From: Acidobacteriota bacterium
Lineage (GTDB): Bacteria > Acidobacteriota > Blastocatellia > Pyrinomonadales > Pyrinomonadaceae
Direction of reading: 5' to 3'
Assembly (NCBI GenBank): GCA_024640445.1
Contig: JAHEEZ010000179.1
Coordinates: 1 to 7,603 of the forward strand
Length of the DNA stretch: 7,603 nucleotides
Numbering within the stretch: position 1 is the first letter of the stretch; each line of letters starts with the position of its first letter. Positions 6,093-7,603 of this stretch are shown here, one piece after another. The position numbers and the translations under genes were made by a program. Under the pieces are notes generated by a model. It ran no database searches. It was not told where the DNA came from and was given only the letters and a program-made list of their open reading frames with translations.

Positions 6093-6194
6093 TCACGGCC
6101 GGATGTTCATTTTGCCGCCGAACAGATTATCCGGGTCATACTTACGCTTGATCTCTTTCAGCCTTTCGAAGTTGGCGCCGCAGAAATTCCCCTC
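6093..6194 (-). pseudogene. Remnant of a berberine-bridge-type FAD oxidase (C-terminal BBE tail)
   Basis: The last 33 residues of a reverse-strand reading frame end in ANFERLKEIKRKYDPDNLF and then GGKMNIRP. This matches the C-terminal BBE segment of FAD-linked (PCMH-type) oxidases, typically 'NYERLxxVKxKYDPxNLFxxNQNIxP'. Upstream the frame continues (to 6350) but soon loses resemblance to the family, and from 6294 it runs under the HerA-like gene. No FAD-binding domain, which should span about 400 residues, is present. It is therefore best read as the last piece of a gene destroyed by deletion or by the rearrangement that placed the ATPase gene here. The 99 bp between this piece and the ATPase start hold nothing else recognisable. 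Confidence 0.65.
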
Positions 6195-6293
6195 TGATTC
6201 CTTCGCAACCGTGCCAAAGGGCGTTTCGCATCGCAATGATTTATACTCTCCAAATCCCAGGAAAAAACCGGTCAAGCCGGCGTACGAGAGAAG

Positions 6294-7603
6294 ATGACGA
6301 ACTCTGACGAACTTATAGGAACCGTAAAGGGACCCGGCGAACTCCCGCACGAATACCTTCTGATCACCCGCGACGACTCGAAAGCGCGGATCGGGGAATT
6401 CGTGTACTACGAAGCAGATGACGGCGGAGAGAGGAGGCGGATTGTCGGGACCGTAAAAGGCCGGAAACTTGTACGCAATTTCCCGGACTCTTTTCTTGCA
6501 GATCCGGAAACAAGTCCGGCGTCGATCGCTTCGATGATCGGTCTCGACGCCGGAGCTTCGGAGATCTACGAGATCGAGGTTGAGTCGATCGGCTTTTACA
6601 GCGATATCCTCAAAGATTTCGTAAATCCCAGGATTCCTCCGAAGCCGGGCGATCCGTGTTTTCTTGCATCTTCAGAGACACTTTCGGAAATGCTCTCGCC
6701 GAGAAGGATCGGCGATACGGGTTCGGCGCACCTGGGCAGTCTTTTGACCCGGCCGGCCGGCGAGGTCCCTGTGGTCCTTTCGGTCAAGGACGTAGTATCG
6801 ACACATCTCGCGATCCTTGCATCGACCGGATCCGGAAAATCATACACAGCCGGCGTCCTGGTCGAAGAACTTCTTCAGCACTATAACCGCGCGGCGATCC
6901 TGATCGTAGACCCCCACGGCGAATACCAGACGATGCAGTCGGTTCATGGTGACGAACGATTTCAGGGGACGGACGGCTATCGTCCGGAGACGAGGATCTT
7001 CACACCAGACAAGATAAAGGTCCGTTTTTCATCGCTCACAGAGGCGGACATCAAGTATCTTCTGCCGGAAGGCACGTCTGAAAAGATGCGGCACATACTC
7101 TCACAGGCTTTCAGGGCTCTGATCAGCAACCGTGGAAAAGAAAAGAAACTCTACGGGTACTTCGATCTGCGCGACGCGGTAATGGCGCAGAAATATGAAG
7201 GCGACGGCGGAGACGGTTCGGGGAATGCTTCATCGATCGAGGGGCTGCTTTGGAGGCTTGACGCGAGATTTGATCGCCGCGACGGGATCTTTCACGATTC
7301 GGAACACATACCCTTGCAGGAGCTGTTCAAACCGGGCAGATGCACGATCCTCGAACTGTCGGACATCGAACAGAACGAACAGCAGGTCATAGTCGGTACG
7401 CTTCTGAGACGCGTGAACAAAGCACGCGTGATGACGGTGCGCGGAGAGGCGGATCGAGGAGAGAATTTCCTGGATTATCCGGTTTTCGCTCTCCTTGAAG
7501 AGGCGCACAGGTTCGCGCCCGCCGGCGCGTCCGTTGTTTCAACGAACATCCTGAAGCAGATACTGAGCGAGGGCCGCAAGTTCGGAGTCGGGATCGGCCT
7601 CAT
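6294..7603 (+). CDS. HerA-like HAS-barrel / DUF87 hexameric ATPase (partial, C-terminus off the right edge)
   Basis: HerA ATPases are FtsK-like hexameric DNA translocases, working with the NurA nuclease in DNA end resection or with other effectors in phage defence. The visible 436 residues begin with a HAS-barrel (about 6-60: LIGTVKGPGE, RIGEFVYYE, RIVGTVKGRKLV). The P-loop ASTGSGKS follows at 176-183, with K182 and S183 for nucleotide and magnesium. DPHGEY at 206-211 is a HerA signature, FALLEEAH at 398-405 is Walker B with catalytic Glu, and SEGRKFGVGI at 425-434 carries the conserved Arg. A Gly/Asp-rich insert lies at 303-310. An in-frame stop at 6237 limits the N-terminus, and the ATG at 6294 is the first after it. 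Upstream is only a weak GAGAG. Neither NurA nor another nuclease is in the window, so resection and defence roles cannot be told apart. Confidence 0.9.
   Translation, partial: MTNSDELIGTVKGPGELPHEYLLITRDDSKARIGEFVYYEADDGGERRRIVGTVKGRKLVRNFPDSFLADPETSPASIASMIGLDAGASEIYEIEVESIGFYSDILKDFVNPRIPPKPGDPCFLASSETLSEMLSPRRIGDTGSAHLGSLLTRPAGEVPVVLSVKDVVSTHLAILASTGSGKSYTAGVLVEELLQHYNRAAILIVDPHGEYQTMQSVHGDERFQGTDGYRPETRIFTPDKIKVRFSSLTEADIKYLLPEGTSEKMRHILSQAFRALISNRGKEKKLYGYFDLRDAVMAQKYEGDGGDGSGNASSIEGLLWRLDARFDRRDGIFHDSEHIPLQELFKPGRCTILELSDIEQNEQQVIVGTLLRRVNKARVMTVRGEADRGENFLDYPVFALLEEAHRFAPAGASVVSTNILKQILSEGRKFGVGIGL

Noticed and set aside
6596..6847. 83-codon minus-strand frame within the HerA-like gene
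   Set aside because: It lies opposite the well-supported HAS-barrel and P-loop coding sequence and shows no motif of its own.

Overview
This 7.6-kb window is bacterial chromosome of moderate GC content. It carries five protein genes, two of them cut by the window edges, plus one gene remnant. My best guess for the organism is Acidobacteriota, perhaps class Blastocatellia. The guess rests on a GCS2-like ligase fused to a CBS domain, a quinol-type nitric oxide reductase standing alone, and intergenic repeats of the 'GCGCCTTGGCGG' type that I associate with that group. It comes from pattern memory, not a search, and is held at low confidence.

Left part (1-1808): a GCS2-family (glutamate-cysteine ligase / carboxylate-amine ligase type) protein runs leftward and off the window. 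It has just entered a CBS domain at the edge. A 245-bp divergent control region separates it from the next gene. That region holds a promoter-like -35/-10 pair for the leftward gene, overlapped by a perfect 8-bp dyad, a CRP/FNR-superfamily-like site, a second 8-bp dyad, and a TATAAT hexamer just before the rightward gene.

Centre (1809-5671): a complete single-subunit quinol-dependent nitric oxide reductase (norB/norZ type, 746 aa) has every expected heme and FeB ligand. It is followed by a strong 12-bp hairpin without a U-tract and then by a small DksA/TraR-type zinc-finger protein. Converging on that gene from the right is a succinylglutamate desuccinylase/aspartoacylase-family zinc hydrolase. 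The two convergent genes share the palindrome TTAA as their stop codons.

Right part (5672-7603): a 421-bp gene-free stretch rich in short repeats leads to a decayed fragment matching the C-terminal tail of a berberine-bridge-enzyme-type FAD oxidase. A rightward HerA-like hexameric ATPase with a HAS-barrel begins at 6294 and is cut by the right edge. Whether it has a NurA or other nuclease partner cannot be seen here.

The genes do not form one obvious pathway. NO reduction (norB) and a DksA-type transcription factor fit a nitrosative or stringent stress theme, while the other genes look like independent units. No clear new multi-gene system is visible. The best leads are the divergent control region, the cut GCS2-CBS fusion, and the HerA gene, whose missing right-hand neighbours would decide its role.
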